From: Dehalococcoidia bacterium
GTDB lineage: Bacteria > Chloroflexota > Dehalococcoidia > Tepidiformales > Tepidiformaceae
DNA: 6,255 bases
Assembly (NCBI GenBank): GCA_007126855.1
Contig: SLAK01000441.1
Location: 1 to 6,255 of the forward strand
Reading direction: 5' to 3'
A program made the translations under genes and the position numbers. Numbering within the stretch: the first letter of the stretch is position 1; each line of letters starts with the position of its first letter. Shown in pieces: positions 1 through 4,991 of the stretch. The notes beneath the pieces were generated by a model. That model was not told the origin of the DNA, did not search any database, and saw nothing but the letters and a program-made list of their open reading frames with translations.

Positions 1-1208
1 GCGCCGCCAAAGAGTCCGATGCCGAAGATCCAGCCGGCCAGGGCCAGCGAGGGGATGGATGAGAAGAAGGCGCCGATGGTGCAGCCGATGGCGATGACCG
101 AGGCATAGCCCATGAGGAGGCCGCCGCCCAGGAGCTGCGGGTACCGGGCCCAGTTGCGGGACCAGCGCAGTTTGAATTCGCCGGAGAGGTTGGAAGCCAG
201 GAAGGCGCCGATGACCAGCCCGGCCATGGTGGCCGAGCGGACGGTCCACCAGACGAAGTCGCCGCTGATGGGCGTGCAGCCGCCGAGGGCGTCGGTGCCT
301 TTGAGCGGCAGGTGGCTGACGCCGGCGCCCATGTCGACCAGGCGGTCGGTCCACGAACTGATACCGCCGGTGACGCCAAGGGGCATGGCCAGGGCGTAGG
401 CGAAGACACCGAGGACGGCCAGGGCGATGGCGCCGGTGGTGTAGGACCAGCCGGAGCCGCCGAAGACCATGTCCCAGCGTTCGCGGAGCTGGTCGCGGAA
501 GGTGAGTGCGGGCGGTTTGGGCTTTCCGGGCATGGCCGGCATGGCGGGGGAGCGGGATTCCCACCAGAGGATGGCGAGGTAGAGCACGCCGAGGGCAACG
601 AGGGTGAGCGCGATGGACCAGCCGAGGCCAAGGTTGGTGGGGAACCAGGTGGTGCTGCGCTGGCCGATGTCGTTGTCGAACCACCAGTTCCACGAGGTGG
701 CGCCGAGCCAGAGCCCGCCCATGATGCCGAGCATGGCGACCCAGGAATTGATATAGCCTTCGCCCATGCGCCAGAGGCTGCCGGTGACACAGCCGCCGGC
801 CAGGACCATGCCGATGCCGAACATGATGCCGCCCGCGATGGTGGCGAAGCCGACGGGCTGGATATGGGCGCCGACGGGGAGCACGCCGAAGCTCGGGTCG
901 GGGACGAAGCGCGCCATGAGCAGGCCGAAGCCGACGGTGGCGATGGCCAGGCCGATGAGCAGGGAGCGCATGATGCGCCCATCACCGCTCATGATGAGGT
1001 CGCGGAAGGCGCCGGCGAAGCAGAGGCGGCTGCGCTGCACGATGATGCCCAGGGCGACGCCGATGAGCCAGAAAGCGCCAATGGTGAAGTCCCAGGTCAT
1101 TGCCCAGGCGGCGAAGCCGAAAATGAACAGCAGCGCAAGCACCGATGCGGCGATATTGCCGGGGATGGGGAGGAACGGAATACTTCGGGCGGCGGCGCCG
1201 GCAGTCAC
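1..1208 (-). CDS. YeeE/YedE-family membrane transporter (probable thiosulfate/sulfur-compound uptake), C-terminus cut by window edge
   Basis: The minus-strand frame is open from a GTG at 1208 to the window edge (402 codons plus 2 nt). It encodes a very hydrophobic inner-membrane protein rich in Gly, Ala and Trp. The four cysteines sit in family-like settings: SRLCFAGAFRD (C63), LAGGCVTGSLWRMGEG (C140), LGGCTPISGDF (C311) and AIGCTIGAFFSSIPSLALAG (C376). Studied YeeE/YedE (PF04143) proteins such as TsuA import thiosulfate and use conserved intramembrane cysteines. Thiosulfate as the substrate here is inferred. E. coli YedE is about 400 residues, so only a short C-terminal tail is probably missing. 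The GTG at 1208 is chosen because GCGAGG lies 5 nt upstream. A second in-frame GTG is at 1214, and an in-frame stop at 1260-1262 limits the ORF. A TusA-like sulfurtransferase often accompanies this family and would lie outside the window. Confidence 0.88.
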   Translation of the reverse strand, partial: MTAGAAARSIPFLPIPGNIAASVLALLFIFGFAAWAMTWDFTIGAFWLIGVALGIIVQRSRLCFAGAFRDLIMSGDGRIMRSLLIGLAIATVGFGLLMARFVPDPSFGVLPVGAHIQPVGFATIAGGIMFGIGMVLAGGCVTGSLWRMGEGYINSWVAMLGIMGGLWLGATSWNWWFDNDIGQRSTTWFPTNLGLGWSIALTLVALGVLYLAILWWESRSPAMPAMPGKPKPPALTFRDQLRERWDMVFGGSGWSYTTGAIALAVLGVFAYALAMPLGVTGGISSWTDRLVDMGAGVSHLPLKGTDALGGCTPISGDFVWWTVRSATMAGLVIGAFLASNLSGEFKLRWSRNWARYPQLLGGGLLMGYASVIAIGCTIGAFFSSIPSLALAGWIFGIGLFGG

Positions 1209-1261
1209 AAACACCTCGCAAAGTGGGCGATGGGGCCCGTTGTTAGCGTAGTTGTTGACTT

Positions 1262-1290
1262 AGACTACCGACAATGGCGACAACCCGCAA
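1262..1290 (-). promoter_or_regulatory. Candidate promoter for the YeeE/YedE gene
   Basis: On the minus strand TTGCGG (1290-1285) and TAGTCT (1267-1262) are separated by 17 nt, a sigma70-like spacing. Only 4 of 6 and 3 of 6 positions match consensus, but the invariant T1, A2 and T6 of the -10 box are present. The implied start site near 1255 leaves a leader of about 45 nt. An alternative pair, TTGTCG with TACGCT at an 18-nt spacing, lies slightly downstream. Confidence 0.35.
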
Positions 1291-1342
1291 AGCGCAGGTG
1301 GGTAGCCGCGACAAACAAGACCGGGATCGGCTTGAACGGCGG

Positions 1343-1837
1343 CTACCCCTGGTAACCGGGAATGCCGACGCGGTGTTCGCGCTCAACGAGGTTGACGGCG
1401 CTACAGTCCGGGCATTCCGCATAGACGGGCGGGTCGGCTTCCTGGCCGAGCGATGCGGAGCTGAGCCGGCCGCGGATGATGCGCTGTGCGAGCGGGTCCC
1501 AGGAGCCGGCGCGCTTTGCCCGGCGGACGGCTCGGGATTCGCGCCAGATGCCGTCGTCGTGCTTGCGCCAGCTTGGGCCGAATTCGACACAGAGGCGGTA
1601 GGTGCGCCGTTCGGGCGAGGGCAGCCGCTTGAGCGCGCGCTGGGCGGCTGCTTCGTCGGTGGAGTTGAGGATCATGTAGAACTGCACGTCGAGCCAGGAG
1701 CACACGGCGAATTCGTGGCCACATTCTTCTTTGCCGCAGAGCAGCACCCACGCGTTGTCGTCGAAGCGGGCTACGACCTCGTGTTCAATCTCGAGGACCT
1801 CGAGTTCGGCTCGCCGGCGGGCAAATGGATCATTCAC
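1343..1837 (-). CDS. Uncharacterised zinc-ribbon-like protein, 164 aa
   Basis: I do not recognise the family. The soluble product has six cysteines. An N-terminal cluster reads LLCGKEECGHEF (C34, C39, H41) with C46 just after, C83 lies in the middle, and a C-terminal knuckle AECPDCSAVN holds C142 and C145. The pairing of C34-x4-C39 with C142-x2-C145 suggests a zinc site formed by the two ends of the chain, which is an inference. The middle (residues 60-125) is basic and helical-looking, with many Arg and Lys, so nucleic-acid binding is possible but unproven. The GTG at 1837 is chosen because the upstream extension (to 1972) is Pro/Ala/Ser-rich, looks like antisense translation, and overlaps the divergent gene at 1909. 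No Shine-Dalgarno site is visible. GACAAT sits 7 nt before the GTG, which would fit a leaderless mRNA. Confidence 0.72.
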   Translation of the reverse strand: MNDPFARRRAELEVLEIEHEVVARFDDNAWVLLCGKEECGHEFAVCSWLDVQFYMILNSTDEAAAQRALKRLPSPERRTYRLCVEFGPSWRKHDDGIWRESRAVRRAKRAGSWDPLAQRIIRGRLSSASLGQEADPPVYAECPDCSAVNLVEREHRVGIPGYQG

Positions 1838-1894
1838 TGGTCGGATTGTCGGCGGAACAGGGGAAGTCTTTAGTGCGGCTGGCGGATGCGCCCG

Positions 1895-1900
1895 TAGAAT
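1895..1900 (+). promoter_or_regulatory. Possible -10 box for the 66-aa cysteine protein
   Basis: TAGAAT matches the TATAAT consensus at 5 of 6 positions and ends 8 nt before the ATG at 1909. Transcription would therefore begin at or next to the start codon, giving a leaderless or nearly leaderless mRNA. No good -35 element is seen 16-18 nt upstream, so the call rests on the hexamer and its position. Confidence 0.3.
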
Positions 1901-1908
1901 GGCCAGCG

Positions 1909-2109
1909 ATGCGGACGACTGAGGGGCGGCTGGCGGCGCGCTGCCGCTATCTCCGGGTGACGCTGGGGTCACGGCCGGAGGTAGGGCTGGTGAACCGCTG
2001 CGAGCACATGGTGCGCGAGGGCATGGAGTGTGTCGGCCCCTTCCTGGACGATCACGAGACCGATTGCGGGCTGTGGGAACGGAAGGACGGCGGCCCCGGG
2101 GAAGCCTGA
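1909..2109 (+). CDS. Small uncharacterised four-cysteine protein, 66 aa
   Basis: I do not recognise the family. The product has cysteines at residues 12, 31, 41 and 53, in the settings AARCRYL, NRCEHM, MECVGP and ETDCGLW. They sit among charged residues, with histidines at 33 and 50, so a small metal-binding or disulfide-bonded fold is plausible. Third codon positions are strongly G/C, which supports real coding. The start is uncertain. The ATG at 1909 has a -10-like TAGAAT at leaderless distance but no Shine-Dalgarno site. An in-frame GTG at 1873 has AGGGGAAG upstream and would add 12 residues. The gene is divergent from the zinc-ribbon-like gene, with 71 bp between the chosen starts. It ends 61 bp before the next plus-strand gene. 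Confidence 0.6.
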   Translation: MRTTEGRLAARCRYLRVTLGSRPEVGLVNRCEHMVREGMECVGPFLDDHETDCGLWERKDGGPGEA

Positions 2110-2132
2110 GGAAGCGGTCGACGAGCTGGTTT

Positions 2133-2141
2133 TGTTAGGAT
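2133..2141 (+). promoter_or_regulatory. Candidate extended -10 element before the 84-aa membrane protein
   Basis: TGTTAGGAT contains a TGn extension followed by TAGGAT (4 of 6 matches to TATAAT), about 30 nt before the start codon at 2171. I see no convincing -35 element at normal spacing, which extended -10 promoters do not strictly need. The gene could alternatively be read through from the upstream 66-aa gene. Confidence 0.3.
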
Positions 2142-2170
2142 GCAGCCCTCACGCAGGAGGTGAATGAGCT

Positions 2171-2425
2171 ATGCGTGCGATCTGGCGAACTGTTGAAGAG
2201 AGTGGCGAAGAAGAGGGGCATGCAATCCCGTCGCTGGCGGCCCTGGTAGCAGCGATCGGGGTGCTTGGTGTCGGGATTGGGGCCGCGAACGATACGGGCT
2301 GGCTTGCGCTGGGCGGGGGCATCGTGGGCGCGGTGGGAATCGTGGCCTACATGCTGGCTCAGCATCTGAACATCGATTACGACGTCTACCGGCGGCTGGA
2401 GCGGCTGGAGAAGCCGGAGGAGTAG
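2171..2425 (+). CDS. Small membrane protein of unknown function, two helices, 84 aa
   Basis: The start is well supported. A textbook Shine-Dalgarno AGGAGGTGA (2155-2163) lies 7 nt before the ATG. The N-terminal 18 residues are acidic and soluble (VEESGEEEG). Two Gly/Ala-rich membrane segments follow at about residues 19-38 and 43-64. A charged tail (DYDVYRRLERLEKPEE) looks helical, perhaps a short coiled coil facing the cytoplasm. No catalytic motif is visible and I cannot assign a family. The strong ribosome binding site suggests good expression. The stop codon lies only 13 bp from the end of the convergent TauE/SafE gene, and CCGGGCTTTCCGG in that gap (2427-2439) could form a weak hairpin. 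Confidence 0.72.
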   Translation: MRAIWRTVEESGEEEGHAIPSLAALVAAIGVLGVGIGAANDTGWLALGGGIVGAVGIVAYMLAQHLNIDYDVYRRLERLEKPEE

Positions 2426-2438
2426 CCGGGCTTTCCGG

Positions 2439-3320
2439 TTAGCCGGCGTGTTGTTCCGTGAGAGGTTGCGCTGAGCGCAGCCGCCAGGTGACTGACGCGA
2501 GCAGCAGGAGCCCGGTGATGGTCACGGCGGCCATCGCGAGCACCATGGCGGTGGTCGAAAGGCCGAGCGAGAGCGCGAAGGTGCGCGTGTTGACCACCAG
2601 GATGGCGGTGCCGACGAGCACGCCGAGCATGTGTGCCGGGATGTGGCGGGCCGACCATGCGGCGAAAGGCGCGGCCGCTATGCCGCCGGCCATGAGCGCG
2701 AGCACCCAGGTGAAGGGGATGCCGCCCCAGCCGAGGGCGAGAACAAAACCGGCGGACGCCGCAACGGTCACCAGCGCTTCGCTGGCGTTGACGGAGCCGA
2801 CGACTTTGCGGGGCTCGACGGGCAGCTTTGCCATGAGAACGGACATATTGATGGGCCCCCAGCCGCCGCCCCCGGAGGCATCGAAGAATCCGGCCACGGC
2901 GCCCAGGGGACGCGCGATGCCATGTGCCAGGTGATTGACTACTGGTATCCGGGCGGGCTTCCCGGCAAAGCGCAGCAGGATGACCGTGCCCAGGACAAAG
3001 AGGAACACCGTCACGAAGGGGCGGGCGACTTCAGCGGAGACGACGGCGAGCAAGACCGCGCCGAGGAAGCCGCCAAGCGCCCCGGGGATCGCGAGACCGA
3101 GCACGAGGCGTTTGTCGATATTGCCCAGGCGCCAGTGCGCGCCGCCGGAGGCGACGGTGGTACCGATCTGGGCGATGTGGACGGTGGCGGAGGCGTGGGC
3201 AGGCGGCGCGCCGAGCCCGAGGAGGAGCGAGGTGGTGATGACCCCGTAGCCCATGCCCATGGAGCCGTTGACAAGCTGGGCGAGCATGGCCACGAGCACG
3301 AGCTGGAGCAGCGGGTCCAC
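2439..3320 (-). CDS. TauE/SafE-family (TSUP) anion permease, 293 aa
   Basis: An integral membrane protein with about eight hydrophobic segments in two halves. The N-terminal half begins LVLVAMLAQLVNGSMGMGYG. The second half contains FFDASGGGGWGPI (D147-P156), a Gly-rich signature characteristic of TauE/SafE proteins (PF01925, formerly DUF81). Members export or import sulfite, sulfoacetate, sulfonates and other small anions. The substrate cannot be read from sequence, and assigning a sulfur anion here leans on the nearby YeeE/YedE gene. At 293 residues it is somewhat longer than the common 250-270, mainly because of a polar tail. The GTG at 3320 is chosen because a perfect AGGAGG (3331-3326) lies 5 nt upstream. 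An ATG three bases upstream is out of frame. uppP lies 121 bp upstream on the same strand, but an inverted repeat in that gap suggests a separate promoter. Confidence 0.87.
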   Translation of the reverse strand: MDPLLQLVLVAMLAQLVNGSMGMGYGVITTSLLLGLGAPPAHASATVHIAQIGTTVASGGAHWRLGNIDKRLVLGLAIPGALGGFLGAVLLAVVSAEVARPFVTVFLFVLGTVILLRFAGKPARIPVVNHLAHGIARPLGAVAGFFDASGGGGWGPINMSVLMAKLPVEPRKVVGSVNASEALVTVAASAGFVLALGWGGIPFTWVLALMAGGIAAAPFAAWSARHIPAHMLGVLVGTAILVVNTRTFALSLGLSTTAMVLAMAAVTITGLLLLASVTWRLRSAQPLTEQHAG

Positions 3321-3334
3321 ATGCGCCTCCTGAG

Positions 3335-3368
3335 ATTGTTGATCTAGTCACTCTACTTTATCAACAAT
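3335..3368 (-). promoter_or_regulatory. Perfect 9-bp inverted repeat upstream of the TauE/SafE gene, candidate operator
   Basis: ATTGTTGAT (3335-3343) and ATCAACAAT (3360-3368) are exact reverse complements separated by 16 bp. The centres of the arms are 25 bp apart, about 2.4 helical turns. The element is AT-rich within a high-GC region and ends 14 bp before the start codon, just before the Shine-Dalgarno site. On the coding strand the interior carries GATAAAGTAGAGT, which offers possible -10 boxes (TAGAGT, TAAAGT), so the arms would flank or cover a promoter. It could instead fold as a hairpin in the 5' leader. It lacks the T-run of a terminator. Confidence 0.45.
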
Positions 3369-3441
3369 GCACAGTGTCGGGTGCGGCGCGCGGGGATGTC
3401 AACCCGTCGGGGGCGGAGCGGGGTAGAGAGTCCGGGCAGGA

Positions 3442-4254
3442 TTAGCGGAGCCAGGCGAGGGCGAAGATGAAGCCGGCCAGGGTGAAGCAGTAGAAGGCGA
3501 AGATGCTGATGCGGCGGCTGGCCATGAGCTTGAGGAGGATGTGGATGGCGATGAAGGCGCTGATGGCGGCCGTGAGCATGCCGGCCACGAGCGCAATGGG
3601 CCCGAGGCCGGCCTGGACTTCATCGGCGGCCTGGAGGGACTGGCCGATGCCGGCGCCCAGGATGATGGGCACCGAAAGGTAGAAGGAGAAGCGGGCGGAT
3701 TCGTGCGGGGCGAGTCCGCGGAAGACCCCGAAGGTGATGGTGGCGCCGGCGCGCGAGATGCCGGGGATGATGGCGAAGGCCTGGCCGATGCCGACGGTGA
3801 TGGCGTCGCGCCAGCCCATGCGCTCGACGGTGCGCCTGCCGCGGCCGAGCCTGGCGAGCAGGAGGAGGATGCCGGTGACGACCAGGAAAGTGGCGATGAG
3901 GGTGGGCCGCTCATTCATGGCTTCGACGCGGGTTTCGAAGACGAAGCCGGCCGCAGCGGCAGGGACGGTGCCCAGGATGATCAGCAAACTCAGCATGCGG
4001 TAGGGGTAGCCGCGGAAGCGCCGTTCACGGAGGCCCTGGAGGAAGGAGAGGCCCAGGCGGAGGAAGTCGCGGTGGTAATAGGTGAGGACGGCGGCCAGGC
4101 TGCCGAGGTGGAGGGCGACATCGAAGGTGAGCGAATGGGGGTCCCAGCCGAGCACCCAGGGGAAGAGCATGAGGTGCCCGGAGCTGCTGATGGGGAGGAA
4201 TTCGGTGGTGCCCTGGACAAGTCCAAGGATGATGGCGCGAACAATGTCATCCAC
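3442..4254 (-). CDS. uppP: Undecaprenyl-diphosphatase UppP (BacA), 270 aa
   Basis: This membrane phosphatase removes a phosphate from undecaprenyl pyrophosphate outside the membrane, recycling the lipid carrier for peptidoglycan and other envelope polymers. Overexpression in other bacteria gives bacitracin resistance. The family motif (E/Q)xxxE is Q14-x3-E18, followed by FLPISSSGHL with H27. The second motif, PGxSRSxxT, reads PGISRAGAT (P164-T172) and keeps S167, R168 and T172. Position 169 is Ala where Ser is usual. Length matches E. coli UppP (273), with about eight hydrophobic helices. The GTG at 4254 opens directly onto the typical N-terminus (DDIVRAIILGLVQG). A purine-rich AGGAAGGGTGG ends 9 nt upstream and serves as ribosome binding site. 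It reads toward the TauE/SafE gene, with 121 bp between them. Confidence 0.95.
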   Translation of the reverse strand: MDDIVRAIILGLVQGTTEFLPISSSGHLMLFPWVLGWDPHSLTFDVALHLGSLAAVLTYYHRDFLRLGLSFLQGLRERRFRGYPYRMLSLLIILGTVPAAAAGFVFETRVEAMNERPTLIATFLVVTGILLLLARLGRGRRTVERMGWRDAITVGIGQAFAIIPGISRAGATITFGVFRGLAPHESARFSFYLSVPIILGAGIGQSLQAADEVQAGLGPIALVAGMLTAAISAFIAIHILLKLMASRRISIFAFYCFTLAGFIFALAWLR

Positions 4255-4353
4255 CGGCGGCGTCCACCCTTCCTGTTGACGCGCTCATGATGACCCGCAC
4301 GCGACTACGATCCGACGCCACCGGTTCATAGTGCAAGCAGACGGGGGTGATGC

Positions 4354-4495
4354 TTAACCGCTCTGTGCTGAAAGGAGGCGGTCCGCCAAAGAGCGGATGT
4401 ACGCAGCATCCTCGACGCCTTCGCGCCAGGCTTCGGGGATGGCACCGGACAGGTATCGACGCGCCGGGTCGATTGGCCGGGTTCTGCTTCCCCAT
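4354..4495 (-). pseudogene. Probable frameshifted small gene or remnant, about 46 aa
   Basis: The minus-strand frame ending in TAA at 4356-4354 gives a natural-looking C-terminus. It includes DPARRYLSGAIPEAWREGVE followed by DAAYIRSLADRLLSAQSG, with codons ending mainly in C or G. No ATG, GTG or TTG starts this segment in frame. Instead, an ATG at 4495 reads MGKQNPA in the neighbouring frame. Removing one base near 4474 would join the two into a continuous 46-codon ORF. This could be a recent frameshift, a sequencing error, or the tail of a decayed larger gene. REGVEDAAYIRSL resembles the REGIEDYxYL-type segment near the end of DUF4091 glycosidase-like proteins, but the match is short and made from memory. 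No clear ribosome binding site precedes the ATG. Intactness and function are both uncertain. Confidence 0.4.
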
Positions 4496-4538
4496 TGGGC
4501 GCTTGAATGCGCGGGGCCACTTCGGGCAGTATCTGGGC

Positions 4539-4721
4539 ATGACGCATCTCTGCGCGGAATGCCCGGTGCCGCGGGAGCGTTCGGCGCTGGCGACGCACCC
4601 GGCCGGGCCCTATTGCTTTGAGTGCGCCGAGGGCTACCGGCCGCGGCGCTTCGTCGCGCTGAAAGGGGCGGCCGATCGGCCGCTCCCGAAGCGGCGGGTG
4701 CGGAGCTGCCGGTCGGGGTGA
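4539..4721 (+). CDS. Small double-CxxC zinc-ribbon-like protein, 60 aa
   Basis: The product has two CxxC knuckles, HLCAECPVP (C5, C8) and YCFECAEG (C26, C29), 17 residues apart. That is a spacing able to bind one zinc ion in a mini zinc ribbon. A basic, Arg-rich tail follows (about residues 34-60, with PRRF and PKRRVRS), consistent with RNA or DNA contact, but this is inference and the family is not recognised. The ATG at 4539 directly precedes the first knuckle, though its ribosome binding site is weak (CTGGG). The frame stays open further upstream, but that sequence overlaps the minus-strand remnant and does not look coding. A perfect 16-bp palindrome (4668-4683) lies within the last third, and a small hairpin (4724-4737) starts just after the stop. 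Confidence 0.6.
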   Translation: MTHLCAECPVPRERSALATHPAGPYCFECAEGYRPRRFVALKGAADRPLPKRRVRSCRSG

Positions 4722-4916
4722 CACCGTCGCTTGACGGGAAGGGTGAGCACACGAGTCACTCTATCGGAGCAGACTGATCGCGATGCCATCGCGTGCACGA
4801 ACCGGACCGCCTTGCCCACTCGACTTGTGGTAACGAGGCATGCGGCCTTGGCTTCGACCCCAATGGCGTCATGCGAGTCGATCTGTCAGATGATAGTTGC
4901 ACAACTCAAAATCGGC

Positions 4917-4947
4917 TTGAAATAGCGATGGGGGGGGGCGTGATAGT
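4917..4947 (+). promoter_or_regulatory. Candidate promoter of the secreted protein, G-tract in the spacer
   Basis: TTGAAA (4917-4922) matches the -35 consensus at 5 of 6 positions, and GATAGT (4942-4947) matches the -10 consensus at 4 of 6. The spacer is 19 nt, two longer than optimal, and contains nine consecutive G. The implied start site near 4954 would leave a leader of about 38 nt containing the near-palindrome CTATGGGTCCTATAG (4950-4964), a possible operator. Other -10 candidates further downstream (TATAGG at 4960, TATTAA at 4972) lack a matching -35 element. Confidence 0.35.
4930..4938 (+). repeat. Homopolymeric G9 tract
   Basis: Nine consecutive G residues lie about 54 nt upstream of the start codon at 4992, in a locally AT-richer context. 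It is the longest single-base run I noticed in the window. Tracts of this length are prone to slipped-strand mispairing in many bacteria. They are also a common place for sequencing length errors. Confidence 0.9.
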
Positions 4948-4991
4948 CTCTATGGGTCCTATAGGGGCAACTATTAAGCTGGGAGGCACGC

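Larger units (their letters stand above)
4722..4991. other. Gene-poor region upstream of the secreted protein
   Basis: I find no convincing gene in these 270 bp. Short open frames exist, such as 4793 onward on the plus strand with CGNEACGLGFDPNG. That frame runs past the Shine-Dalgarno site and start of the next gene and degenerates, so I do not call it. A stem CCGTC-gctt-GACGG (4724-4737) follows the preceding stop codon but lacks a T-tract. CGCGATG-c-CATCGCG (4779-4793) is a 15-bp palindrome. GC content drops from 65% at 4801-4860 to 47% at 4861-4920, marking a change in composition. A candidate promoter and G9 run are listed separately. Confidence 0.5.

Noticed and set aside
312..1355. Long plus-strand open frame (347 codons) opposite the YeeE/YedE gene
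   Set aside because: Its product is low-complexity Gly/Ala/Glu/Asp/His sequence typical of the antisense of a GC-rich membrane-protein gene. The opposite strand encodes a clear family member over the same bases.
2631..3347. Long plus-strand open frame opposite the TauE/SafE gene
   Set aside because: Composition is Gly/Asp/Glu/Arg-rich antisense sequence, and the minus-strand gene has the DASGGGGWGP motif and a perfect Shine-Dalgarno site.
3321..3441. Possible terminator downstream of uppP
   Set aside because: CCCCGACGGGTTG offers only a tiny stem with no useful loop or T-tract, so read-through from uppP into the TauE/SafE gene cannot be excluded.
3541..4290. Long plus-strand open frame opposite uppP
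   Set aside because: It is the antisense of uppP, whose motifs on the minus strand are unmistakable. The Gly/Glu/Ala/Asp composition is an artefact of GC-rich codons.
4397..4621. Plus-strand ATG frame with a purine-rich AAAGGAGG upstream (about 4370-4377)
   Set aside because: The spacing to the ATG is about 20 nt, too far for a ribosome binding site. The product looks like the antisense of the minus-strand remnant.
3346..4763. Shared 10-mer AGTCACTCTA at 3346-3355 and 4754-4763
   Set aside because: Repeats of 10 bases are expected many times by chance in a window of this size, and the two sites have no comparable position relative to genes on the same strand.
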